A DNA stretch of 13,654 nucleotides, from contig SKXH01000183.1 in the NCBI GenBank assembly GCA_007128495.1, positions 1 through 13,654 of the forward strand, written 5' to 3'. A program made the position numbers and the translations under genes. Below, piece after piece: positions 6,374 through 13,394 of the stretch; within the stretch, counting starts at the first letter, position 1, and each line of letters starts with the position of its first letter. The notes beneath the pieces were generated by a model. The model had not been told where the DNA came from. It saw only the letters and a program-made list of their open reading frames with translations, and searched no databases. Source of the stretch: Bacteroidota bacterium. GTDB taxonomy: Bacteria > Bacteroidota > Ignavibacteria > T3Sed10-11.

Positions 6374-7813
6374 TTACGGGAAAATACCCAGATCGAGATA
6401 TGATTGTGCTATTTTATTAATCGAATTAATGAACGCTGCAGTTCTTTGACTAATCTTTTTATCATATTGAGTCCACATACCGTGAGTTTCCCTGTATGCC
6501 ATTATCATCGTATCCTCGAGCCCTGAGTCTACTAGATCGCCTTCATCCGGCCCGCGGGCAATCTTTTTAACAACTTCCTCGGGGAATTTAACGCCCGATG
6601 AAACTTCGATCGCCTGCAATAACTGCTGGTTTGTTGATTCTGCAAATCTGCGGCCTAGTCGTCCGAACCGAACATGCGAAAGATTTTTCAACCATTCGAA
6701 ATATGAAACAACCACACCGCCTGCATTGCAATAAACATCGGGAATGATCAGTGTACCTTTTTCCAGAAGGATCTCTTCCGCTTCGGGAGTTGTCGGTCCG
6801 TTCGCGCCTTCGGCAATGATCTTGGCGTTGATATTGTGAGCATTCAGGTGTGTAATTTGATTTTCGAGTGCACACGGAACTAATATATCACATTCAAGTT
6901 CAAGCGCGTCGTTAGAATTTTCGATATTTTTTGCACCGGGATAGTTCAATATAGAGCCGGTTTCCTGGCGATGGCGCACCACATCGTCAAGATCAAATCC
7001 GTCGGGATTATAGATCGCCCCCTCGATTTCTATCAATCCGATCAATTTTGCACCATCTTCGGCTAAATATTTTGCTGAGTGATAGCCGACATTTCCGAGT
7101 CCCTGTACGACGACCGTCTTACCATCAAGCCCCTTCGACAGGCCGAGTACTTTCATATCTTCTTCAATTTTACAAGCTTCTCGACAAGCAAAATATACTC
7201 CGCGGCCGGTTGCTTCTTTCCGGCCCTGAATACCATGCTGACTGATGGGTTTACCGGTTACACAGGCCGCTGCATCGACAGAGTTTGGATGGAACGCCTG
7301 ATAGGTATCGGCCATCCACGACATTTCCCGCGCGCTTGTACCGTAATCAGGTGCGGGAACGTCAATACCGGGACCGATAAAATTCTTGTGGATGAGCTCC
7401 GCCGTAAATCGCCGCGTAATTGATTCAAGCTGTTCAACACTATAATTTTTCGTATTAACCTTAACACCGCCTTTGGCGCCGCCGAAAGGAATTGAAACAA
7501 CTGCACACTTATATGTCATAAGTGCGGCCATAGCCATAACCTCATCGGCATGGACGTTGTCTGCGTAGCGAAAACCGCCTTTAGTCGGTAATTTATGATG
7601 ACTATGTTCAACCCGCCACGCCTGTATTACCTCATATTCTCCCTTGCCCTTACGGATCGGAAATGTGAAATGATAAACGCTGTTACAAGTATTGATTTGA
7701 TCAAGGAGTCCCTTCGGATGCTCTGTATACTTTGCAGCTTCATTAAAATTGCGTGATACGCTGGTAAAGAAACTGGGTATTGCGTCGGTAGATGTAGATT
7801 TTTTCGTGTGCAT
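6374..7813 (-). CDS. gdhA: Glutamate dehydrogenase (Glu/Leu/Phe/Val dehydrogenase family)
   Basis: A 479-residue cytoplasmic enzyme that interconverts glutamate and 2-oxoglutarate plus ammonium using NAD(P). Substrate-domain motifs are intact: LPTKGGFRY (75-83), the PFGGAKGGV signature with the likely catalytic lysine K114, and DVPAPDYGT (151-159) with the conserved aspartate D156. The Rossmann domain has VQGLGNVG (236-243). The segment at about 344-365, with AEGANGPTTPEA and the later YCNAGGVVVSYFEW, is also typical. It is somewhat longer than the common 420-450 residues, mostly through a polar N-terminus and an insert before the dinucleotide domain (about 180-225). Choice between NAD and NADP cannot be made safely by eye. 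It seems monocistronic, with a terminator behind it. The ATG at 7813 has an AGGA about 10 bases upstream. Confidence 0.93.
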   Translation of the reverse strand: MHTKKSTSTDAIPSFFTSVSRNFNEAAKYTEHPKGLLDQINTCNSVYHFTFPIRKGKGEYEVIQAWRVEHSHHKLPTKGGFRYADNVHADEVMAMAALMTYKCAVVSIPFGGAKGGVKVNTKNYSVEQLESITRRFTAELIHKNFIGPGIDVPAPDYGTSAREMSWMADTYQAFHPNSVDAAACVTGKPISQHGIQGRKEATGRGVYFACREACKIEEDMKVLGLSKGLDGKTVVVQGLGNVGYHSAKYLAEDGAKLIGLIEIEGAIYNPDGFDLDDVVRHRQETGSILNYPGAKNIENSNDALELECDILVPCALENQITHLNAHNINAKIIAEGANGPTTPEAEEILLEKGTLIIPDVYCNAGGVVVSYFEWLKNLSHVRFGRLGRRFAESTNQQLLQAIEVSSGVKFPEEVVKKIARGPDEGDLVDSGLEDTMIMAYRETHGMWTQYDKKISQRTAAFINSINKIAQSYLDLGIFP

Positions 7814-7945
7814 AAGATTAGTCCTGCATATAAAAATTTTTTAAAGATACTTTGCCATTTTTTGGAAGTTAATTAACCGTAGTATGTAAAGAACGGTAGG
7901 TATATCTATAAGATATGAAATTTTATTCAGGATTACAATTTATAT
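7814..7945. other. AT-rich intergenic region upstream of gdhA
   Basis: 132 bases between the bacilliredoxin-like gene and gdhA, both on minus. It must hold the gdhA promoter if gdhA is transcribed alone. I see no convincing -35/-10 pair. A palindrome with 6-base arms (ATATCT-ATA-AGATAT, 7899-7913) is the only structure noted; it could be an operator or a weak hairpin. No terminator for the upstream gene is evident. Confidence 0.4.
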
Positions 7946-8284
7946 TTATTCCCCGGGAAATGATTCAATCGCATCAATGAGCGAAATTCCTTCTATTCGC
8001 CAGTGGTTAGCATCATATACACACTGCCCATCTCTAAAAAGCAGAATTTGCGGTGATTCGTGTTTTTTCCCCGACAAATTGGTCGCCTCAGCACTCGCGT
8101 CCCTGTGTTGTACGACATCGATTTTTCCCGCGGGAATGCCGGGGTGTTTTTTAAAGAACGGCGTAATTTTTCTGAGTGCTTCCCGGGTCTGCCGACAACC
8201 ACCGGCCTTAAAAATAACGGCGATATTATTTTCTTTAACGAAGTTTTGAACATCATCCTGCGAGGTTAATTCGATCATATGCAT
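7946..8284 (-). CDS. Bacilliredoxin-like thioredoxin-fold protein (YtxJ/BrxC family)
   Basis: A 112-residue small cytoplasmic protein. The C-terminal half has the family pattern HRDAS (60-64), HESPQILLF (75-83) and VYDANHWRI (89-97). In the YtxJ/BrxC family a single cysteine, usually in a TCPIS-like motif, removes bacillithiol from proteins or takes part in thiol-disulphide exchange. Here the matching cysteine is C30 in GGCRQT, with C88 as a second cysteine. The motif therefore departs from the usual form. I chose the ATG at 8284 over an upstream ATG at 8335. AAAAAGG sits five bases before it, and 112 residues is close to the family's usual length, while the extension has no family match. The gene is divergent from the TraB/GumN gene and upstream of gdhA. 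Confidence 0.8.
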   Translation of the reverse strand: MHMIELTSQDDVQNFVKENNIAVIFKAGGCRQTREALRKITPFFKKHPGIPAGKIDVVQHRDASAEATNLSGKKHESPQILLFRDGQCVYDANHWRIEGISLIDAIESFPGE

Positions 8285-8418
8285 TGTATCCTTTTTGCTT
8301 CCAATATATCGTTTCACATAGAGATTTTCAAACATATTAAACCGTTTGACGTTTGGGGGAGACGGTAAATTTCGTATATTACCGGTATACAGCTTTCGTA
8401 AATACAGGGAATCGAACT
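8285..8418. promoter_or_regulatory. Divergent promoter region between the bacilliredoxin and TraB/GumN genes
   Basis: 134 bases between two diverging start codons, so promoters for both directions are expected. On plus, TTTG (8345-8348), 17 bases, then TAAATTTC (8366-8373) resembles the Bacteroidetes-type TTTG/TAnnTTTG promoter. On minus, TATGTTTG (8336-8329) matches the -7 element but has no matching -33 box. An inverted repeat CGGTAA-N10-TTACCG (8363-8384) overlaps the plus-strand candidate and could be an operator. All are by-eye matches. Confidence 0.35.
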
Positions 8419-9318
8419 ATGAGCAATTATAGAAAAATATTCTCCATCGTTCTGTTTTTGGTCTGGCTTTTCTTCGGGGTAACCGCCGGGGTCAAAGCGG
8501 ATAGCTTGGGAGAATCGCTGTTCTGGAGAGTCTCAACCGAAAACGCAAAGGTATATTTATTGGGATCGATCCACTTAGCAAACGACGATATATACCCCTT
8601 CCCGCTTGAGATCGAGGAGGCATTTGAGGAAAGCGATTATCTGGCAGTTGAAGTCGATATAACGAATATCGATCAGAATGAGATGGTACAACTTATTCAA
8701 CAATACGGCAGGTTTGACGGTGAAAAGACACTCCGGGAGGTCATTCCCGATTCGACATATGAGGCGGTGAAGGATGAATTCGAGCAGCATGGATTGAACA
8801 TCAGACAGTACGAGCCGATGAAACCGTGGGTTGTTGCCCTTACACTTTCCCAATTACAAATGGCTAAGTTCGGCTACATACCAGAATACGGTGTCGATCT
8901 TTATTTTCTGAGCGATGCACGTGATGAAAAGGAAATCATAGAACTTGAAACCGGAGCGGAGCAGCTCAGGATATTCAGCGATCTCGATATCGAACTGCAA
9001 ATTTTGCTGCTCGAGGATTTCCTGTACGATCTGACGATGCCGAGAGATCGTATTCACGATTTATTCGACGCGTATGCGCGCTTCGATGCTGAGTGGATCA
9101 AAGATTTTGTATTCGAGAGCGTTGAAAAGCATCCGGAACTCGAGCTGCTTTACGAAGAACTACTCCACGAACGCAACCGCCGGATGGCAGAGAAAATCGA
9201 TTCGTTTCTGCGCGGTGAGGGAACCTACTTTGTGGTGGTGGGGGCGGCACACTTATTCGGCGAGACGGGAATTCCAAATTTGTTATGGCAGAAGGGATAT
9301 GAGCCGGTGAAGCCGTAG
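8419..9318 (+). CDS. TraB/GumN family protein, exported (TIKI-like putative metallopeptidase)
   Basis: A 299-residue protein with a signal peptide (residues 5-27, likely cleavage VKA-DS), so periplasmic or envelope-bound. It shows the TraB/GumN/PrgY family landmarks: YLLGSIHL (46-53) with H52, AVEVD with E78, a Y-x-P-E-Y-G-V-D-L-Y-F segment in the middle, and the C-terminal VVVGAAHLFG (272-281) with H278. The GxxH and glutamate residues are those proposed as metal ligands in the related eukaryotic TIKI proteases, so a peptidase role is plausible but unproven for bacterial members. I chose the ATG at 8419, not an upstream in-frame ATG at 8353. The later start gives a clean signal peptide and has AGGGA eight bases ahead. 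It is the only plus-strand gene, and its stop lies one base from the stop of the antitoxin gene. Confidence 0.85.
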   Translation: MSNYRKIFSIVLFLVWLFFGVTAGVKADSLGESLFWRVSTENAKVYLLGSIHLANDDIYPFPLEIEEAFEESDYLAVEVDITNIDQNEMVQLIQQYGRFDGEKTLREVIPDSTYEAVKDEFEQHGLNIRQYEPMKPWVVALTLSQLQMAKFGYIPEYGVDLYFLSDARDEKEIIELETGAEQLRIFSDLDIELQILLLEDFLYDLTMPRDRIHDLFDAYARFDAEWIKDFVFESVEKHPELELLYEELLHERNRRMAEKIDSFLRGEGTYFVVVGAAHLFGETGIPNLLWQKGYEPVKP

Positions 9319-9319
9319 G

Positions 9320-9565
9320 TTATTTCTTGAAGTTGTAATTCCTTTCACGGCTTTCTCTTACAATATCCACTATTTCATCCATTGAAACATCCAAGTCTAA
9401 TCCTTTGACAGTCTCAAATGGCGATTTTTTGACCTTTTGCTTCAGCGGTCTAACTGTAAATATGCTCCCATCCCTACGACGAATACGTATTTCACCGGTT
9501 TTTGATGCTTCATCAAGAATAGATGCAAGTTTCTGACGTGCCTGAGTATACGTATACGTTTTCAT
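9320..9565 (-). CDS. Phd/YefM-type (prevent-host-death) antitoxin, apparently orphan
   Basis: An 81-residue protein with the N-terminal Phd/YefM DNA-binding pattern: a first strand (MKTYTYTQ), the helix ARQKLASILDEASKTG, and a strand pair with RIRRRDGSIFTVRPL. The C-terminal part (FETVKGLDLDVSMDEIVDIVRESRER) resembles the tails of many Phd-family antitoxins. In such systems this part binds and blocks the toxin, and the N-terminal dimer represses its own promoter. No toxin-like open frame (RelE, Doc or VapC) is seen on either side: macB-type permease upstream, TraB/GumN gene downstream. It is therefore an orphan or a regulator. The gene ends one base from the end of the plus-strand TraB/GumN gene. 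The Shine-Dalgarno is weak. Confidence 0.78.
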   Translation of the reverse strand: MKTYTYTQARQKLASILDEASKTGEIRIRRRDGSIFTVRPLKQKVKKSPFETVKGLDLDVSMDEIVDIVRESRERNYNFKK

Positions 9566-9628
9566 CTAAATTCTCATCTATATAATTATTGTCATTTACT
9601 TTTTATCAAAAGTTCAGAAAATAGCAAA

Positions 9629-10873
9629 CTACTCATACCGCAATGATTCCACCGGGTCTACGCTTGCCGCTTTCCGTGCCGGAAATACACCGGCAACCAG
9701 TCCGATAACCGTTAATATACTTACGGTTACAATCATAGTAGCTTGTGAGAGTACCGGATGACCGAAAAACTGTCCTGCGCCGTCGTTAATACCAAGCGAT
9801 TGTACGCCCAAGACGACCGCCGCCGAAAAAGCAAGCCCAATGCCGCCCCCGAGAAAAGAAATAAAAACCGATTCAAATACAAACTGTGATATGATATGCC
9901 TCCGCCGTGCACCCACTGCCTTCTTAACCCCGATCTCCCGGGTGCGCTCTTTAACCACCACATACATTATATTTGCCACTCCCACACCTGCGATAAGAAG
10001 GGTAAAAAATCCGACTACGAATAAGAATATCTGAAACCCAAACGCAATACGTTGATTGATCTGCTCGAACTCAATAAAATCCCATATAGAGAGGGCTTGT
10101 GCATCGGTTACGTCGAATTTATACTTCGCACCGAGAATCCTTTTCATTTCATCGATAAGTACGTCTTGTGATTGTATATCGGTCGGTCGAACCAGCAACG
10201 AGTTTATATACCGATGACCGTATGTCGTCCGGAATGTTGTATACGGAATCAAAGCCCGGTTATCATCGGGGCCCTGCATCGAGCTTGTCTGAAATTTCTC
10301 TTCCATAACACCGACAACCGTGAACGGCACATCGTCAACGAAAACCTGTTTACCTATGGCGCTTTCGTTTCCGAATAAATTTTTCGCAAGTTGGTTTCCG
10401 ATAAACAATACACGCCGCTGTTGTGCGACGTCTTGTGTGTTGAAGAACCGGCCGCCGGCTGCCGGATACATAGCTCTCATTTCTTCGTAATCGGGATTCA
10501 CACCCTCCATAAAAACGGTGGTCGATGAGTTTTCACTCCGTAAGCGTGTGTTCCACCGTGCATAACTCGGGCTGATATATTCGATACCGGGAATGGTACG
10601 CTGTAATAAATTGATATCCTCCTCCTGAAGACGGATACGTCTTCCGACCGGTAATCCTTCATAGGGTTTGCTGGTCTGTCCGCCGTATACGAAGATAACC
10701 CTGTTACCGCCACCCCGGAGACCTTCGATCATTTTATTCCCGATCCCCTCGCCGAACGAGAGTAGGATAACCACGGAGATCGTTCCCCACGTAATGGCAA
10801 GCAATGTCAGGAATGTCCGCAGTTTTTGTCGCTTTATATCGTGTAAAAATTCTTGAATGAGAATGAGTAACAT
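9629..10873 (-). CDS. MacB/FtsX-type ABC transporter permease (second of a pair)
   Basis: A 414-residue inner-membrane permease. An N-terminal membrane helix (about 20-40) is followed by a large periplasmic MacB_PCD domain (about 42-280) and three C-terminal helices (about 283-307, 327-356, 380-398) of the FtsX fold. The conserved cytoplasmic segment KERTREIGVKKAVGARR (308-324), which docks on the ATPase, and the end PARKAASVDPVESLRYE are intact. MacB-type transporters do not move substrate through the membrane but drive periplasmic extrusion through an adaptor and a TolC-like channel. No ATPase domain is fused. It is a clear paralogue of the adjacent permease (10892-12130), for example QTSKPYEGLPVGRRIR against TTSKPFEGYGIGRRIR, so the two likely form a heterodimer. 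It has AAAAGG 11 bases before the ATG and starts 18 bases after its neighbour's stop. Confidence 0.92.
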   Translation of the reverse strand: MLLILIQEFLHDIKRQKLRTFLTLLAITWGTISVVILLSFGEGIGNKMIEGLRGGGNRVIFVYGGQTSKPYEGLPVGRRIRLQEEDINLLQRTIPGIEYISPSYARWNTRLRSENSSTTVFMEGVNPDYEEMRAMYPAAGGRFFNTQDVAQQRRVLFIGNQLAKNLFGNESAIGKQVFVDDVPFTVVGVMEEKFQTSSMQGPDDNRALIPYTTFRTTYGHRYINSLLVRPTDIQSQDVLIDEMKRILGAKYKFDVTDAQALSIWDFIEFEQINQRIAFGFQIFLFVVGFFTLLIAGVGVANIMYVVVKERTREIGVKKAVGARRRHIISQFVFESVFISFLGGGIGLAFSAAVVLGVQSLGINDGAGQFFGHPVLSQATMIVTVSILTVIGLVAGVFPARKAASVDPVESLRYE

Positions 10874-10891
10874 CGTACTGAATTCCTTTTC

Positions 10892-12130
10892 TTAGGTTCG
10901 CAAACATTCAACAACGTCCAGGCGTGATGCTCTCCGTGCAGGCATCAGTCCGGCGGCAAGTCCGATCAATCCGAGCACGAGGAATGCAATGATGCCGACC
11001 TCGGGGGCAAAGTGCGGCGTACCGACGTACTCCGCAATGTTATCGGGTATTAATTGCAGTCCCTGTACCAGGAGCCAGCCGATAATATATCCCAGTGCTC
11101 CGCCGATACCCACCACAAAGAAGGTCTCAGCAAAGAACTGCAGCATTATATTCCACCGCTTCGCACCCACCGAGCGGCGGATGCCGATCTCGCGCATTCG
11201 TTCTTGCACGACAACAAACATAATATTCGCCACCCCGATACCTCCGACGGCAAGCGTAAACCCGCCGATCAATCCCATAAAAATGTTCATCCCCAGAAAG
11301 AAGTAGAACATGAACATCCACATCTCATTCGTATCCCAGATCGATATAGCGTCATGATCGTCGGGATGAAAACGGTATTTCCGGCTCATTACCTGATACA
11401 CCTGTGATTTCACATCCTCAGAGAGCGTTGGATTGACTGGTGTATAAATTATGTTATTGACATAATCGGTTCCGAAGATCGCCGAGAATGTTGATGCGGG
11501 AATAAGCGCCCGGTCTTTATCCCGCTGGGTATACGATGAGTTTTGCGTCTTCGGCTGCATCACACCGATGACCGTGAACGGGATGCTGCCGACCATGACG
11601 ATCTCGCCGATTGCCTCTTCATCGTCGAAGAGTAATTCCTTCAGGTCGTTCCCGAGAAAAATAACCCGGCGGCGCTCCTTGAGATCGGTATTGTTAAACC
11701 AACGACCGCCTTCCTGCGGAAATATATTCCGCATTTCGCCGTACACCGGATACACACCGCCAATGTTCGGCGTGTTTATCATATCCCCTCTTTTAACCGG
11801 CGTGTTGCTTCGCATATATTCCGGACTGATTTCACGAATATCCGAGATTTGTCTTTCGAGTAATGTTACATCGGATTCACGAAAACGGATCCGCCGGCCT
11901 ATGCCGTATCCCTCGAACGGTTTCGAGGTCGTGCCGGGCCAGAGGATAACGATCTCATCCCCCATCCCGCGCATATTCAACGTCATTTGATCGCGAAGAC
12001 CAAACGCAAAGGAGAGCAGAACAATGATCGTTGCGGTTCCCCACATAATACCGAAGACGGTAAGAAACGTACGCAACTTTTGCTGCTTTATATCCCTGAT
12101 GAATTCTGAAAGTAACGATATAGGTGACAT
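10892..12130 (-). CDS. MacB/FtsX-type ABC transporter permease (first of a pair)
   Basis: A 412-residue permease with the same layout as its downstream paralogue: one N-terminal helix (about 20-43), a MacB_PCD periplasmic domain (about 45-275), then three helices (about 278-307, 330-356, 378-398). The ATPase-contact segment ERMREIGIRRSVGAKR (310-325) is intact. The two permeases share the N-terminal pattern FIRDIKQQKLRTFLT / FLHDIKRQKLRTFLT and many positions throughout, but have diverged enough to suggest different roles in a heterodimer. The ATG follows the adaptor gene by 27 bases with no clear Shine-Dalgarno, so translation may depend on coupling. No ATP-binding domain is fused or adjacent. 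Substrate unknown. Confidence 0.92.
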   Translation of the reverse strand: MSPISLLSEFIRDIKQQKLRTFLTVFGIMWGTATIIVLLSFAFGLRDQMTLNMRGMGDEIVILWPGTTSKPFEGYGIGRRIRFRESDVTLLERQISDIREISPEYMRSNTPVKRGDMINTPNIGGVYPVYGEMRNIFPQEGGRWFNNTDLKERRRVIFLGNDLKELLFDDEEAIGEIVMVGSIPFTVIGVMQPKTQNSSYTQRDKDRALIPASTFSAIFGTDYVNNIIYTPVNPTLSEDVKSQVYQVMSRKYRFHPDDHDAISIWDTNEMWMFMFYFFLGMNIFMGLIGGFTLAVGGIGVANIMFVVVQERMREIGIRRSVGAKRWNIMLQFFAETFFVVGIGGALGYIIGWLLVQGLQLIPDNIAEYVGTPHFAPEVGIIAFLVLGLIGLAAGLMPARRASRLDVVECLRT

Positions 12131-12157
12131 TTGAATTTCGTATTAACTTGCTAAGAT

Positions 12158-13258
12158 TTATCTGACGGATAAGCGCTGAACCGGTTTTTCAAGAACGACG
12201 TCGCCATCAGAAAGTCCTTCTTTAACTTCTATATTAATGGCATCACTTAATCCTGTTTTAATGGGAATCTCTTTCCGTCCTCCCTGACCGTCGGGAATCT
12301 CGACGAACGCATCGCCATTTCTGAACGTAACCACCCGTTCGGGAATGACCAGTATATCTTCTTTCCGTGAGATGATCACATCGGCATTGGCTGAGTACCC
12401 TGCTCGTAATCTAACCGTCGGATTATCGTGGATCTGGATTTCTACCGGAAAGACCGTCGCATTATCCTGTCGCTGCGCTTTTAATGAGATCTTATCGAGT
12501 TCACCGTGAATCACTGCATCCGGTAATGCACCGACTTTGATCTCAACCGGCATCCCTTCGTCGAGCTTACCGACATCGATCTCATCTACCGTGCCTTTAA
12601 ATACCAGGTTATCCATAGCAGCCATTGTCATAAGCGGTGTACCCGCCTGGAAGGTGGTCAACGGAACAACAGGATCACCGATATCCGCCATTTTTTCAAG
12701 AATGAAACCGGTAATTGGGGCTTTGATCTGGCTTTCGATCATCGTATCCCCGATAACGACACGGCCGGATTCGAGGAGCTGAAGATTTTCCCGTCTCATT
12801 TGCAACCGGATAGTAGCATCCTGATAGCGCTTTTCAAACTCTTCAAACTCACGATCGGATATAAGTCCCCGTTCACGCAATTGTTTGTTTCGTTCATAAT
12901 CACGTGTGAGATTTTCCAATTCCACTTCCGCAAGCTCCAGATTCCGTTTCGATTCGGCAAGCTCGAGCGGAGTCGGATCGGGCTGTATTTCTATGATCGG
13001 CTCTCCCTGTCTGACGAACGTCCCCGGCTCCGCATAGATCTTTTTCACCACACCCGAGATTTTCGATTTCACCTGTATTTCGTTTTCCGGCTCAACCGTC
13101 CCGACAGCAAGGGCTTTCTCGACGATCGTTCCTCGTTCGACCGTAACCGTTCGTTCGGTAGTTTGATCACTGCTCGAGGAATTTGACATGAACATAACCA
13201 CTATGACTACAATGATTATAATTCCCAGTGAGCCGAATATGAGTTTTTTCCGTTTCAT
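12158..13258 (-). CDS. MacA/HlyD-type periplasmic adaptor subunit of an ABC exporter
   Basis: A 366-residue membrane-fusion protein. One N-terminal membrane anchor (residues 7-24) follows a basic KRKK start. Half-lipoyl segments lie at about 60-95 (KSKISGVVKKIYAEPGTFV) and 176-213 (KAPITGFILEKMADIGDPV). Between them is a coiled-coil hairpin (about 98-165), rich in Glu, Arg and Leu. A beta-barrel (about 216-295) and a membrane-proximal domain (about 300-362) complete the fold. At the hairpin tip R128 and L132 fit the first two residues of the R-L-S motif by which adaptors touch TolC; the serine place holds E139. It bridges inner-membrane permeases and an outer-membrane channel, which is not encoded here. 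It is first in the operon with the two permeases and has AAAAGGT six bases before the ATG. Confidence 0.9.
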   Translation of the reverse strand: MKRKKLIFGSLGIIIIVVIVVMFMSNSSSSDQTTERTVTVERGTIVEKALAVGTVEPENEIQVKSKISGVVKKIYAEPGTFVRQGEPIIEIQPDPTPLELAESKRNLELAEVELENLTRDYERNKQLRERGLISDREFEEFEKRYQDATIRLQMRRENLQLLESGRVVIGDTMIESQIKAPITGFILEKMADIGDPVVPLTTFQAGTPLMTMAAMDNLVFKGTVDEIDVGKLDEGMPVEIKVGALPDAVIHGELDKISLKAQRQDNATVFPVEIQIHDNPTVRLRAGYSANADVIISRKEDILVIPERVVTFRNGDAFVEIPDGQGGRKEIPIKTGLSDAINIEVKEGLSDGDVVLEKPVQRLSVR

Positions 13259-13361
13259 TGAAGCACCTTTTGAATAGTACGTAATGAATGCAATAAATTC
13301 AGTGATTGTAAATTTGAACTGTGGGTGTATACGTCTATTATGTGAAAAGGTTGCGAGAAAT

Positions 13362-13390
13362 ATTAAAAGGGCAGGAAATTTGTACTACAA
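13362..13390 (-). promoter_or_regulatory. Weak candidate promoter of the exporter operon
   Basis: On the minus strand TTGTAG (13390-13385), 17 bases, then TTTAAT (13367-13362). It would give a leader of about 97 bases before the adaptor ATG at 13258. The -35 box lies in a perfect palindrome (13379-13391), which could let a regulator block it. Scored only by eye. Confidence 0.3.
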
Positions 13391-13391
13391 A
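13379..13391. repeat. Perfect 13-base palindrome between the radical SAM gene and the exporter operon
   Basis: TTTGTA-C-TACAAA: two perfect 6-base arms around one base, three bases after the stop codon of the radical SAM gene. It overlaps the candidate -35 box of the adaptor operon, so it is a possible operator. No poly-T tract follows directly, so it is unlikely to be a terminator. Confidence 0.35.
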
Positions 13392-13394
13392 GAA

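Noticed and set aside
7899..7913. ATATCT-ATA-AGATAT inverted repeat between the bacilliredoxin-like gene and gdhA as a terminator
   Set aside because: The stem is all but GC-free and no T-run follows on the minus strand; at most a weak operator.
8285..8335. Longer N-terminus of the bacilliredoxin-like gene from an ATG at 8335
   Set aside because: The ATG at 8284 has AAAAAGG at good spacing and gives the usual family length; the added 17 residues have no family match.
8353..8418. Longer N-terminus of the TraB/GumN gene from an ATG at 8353
   Set aside because: The extension places 22 residues before a clean signal peptide, and the ATG at 8419 has its own AGGGA Shine-Dalgarno.
9566..9628. A hidden toxin gene next to the antitoxin
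   Set aside because: The 63-base gap is too short, and the neighbouring frames are the permease and the TraB/GumN gene.
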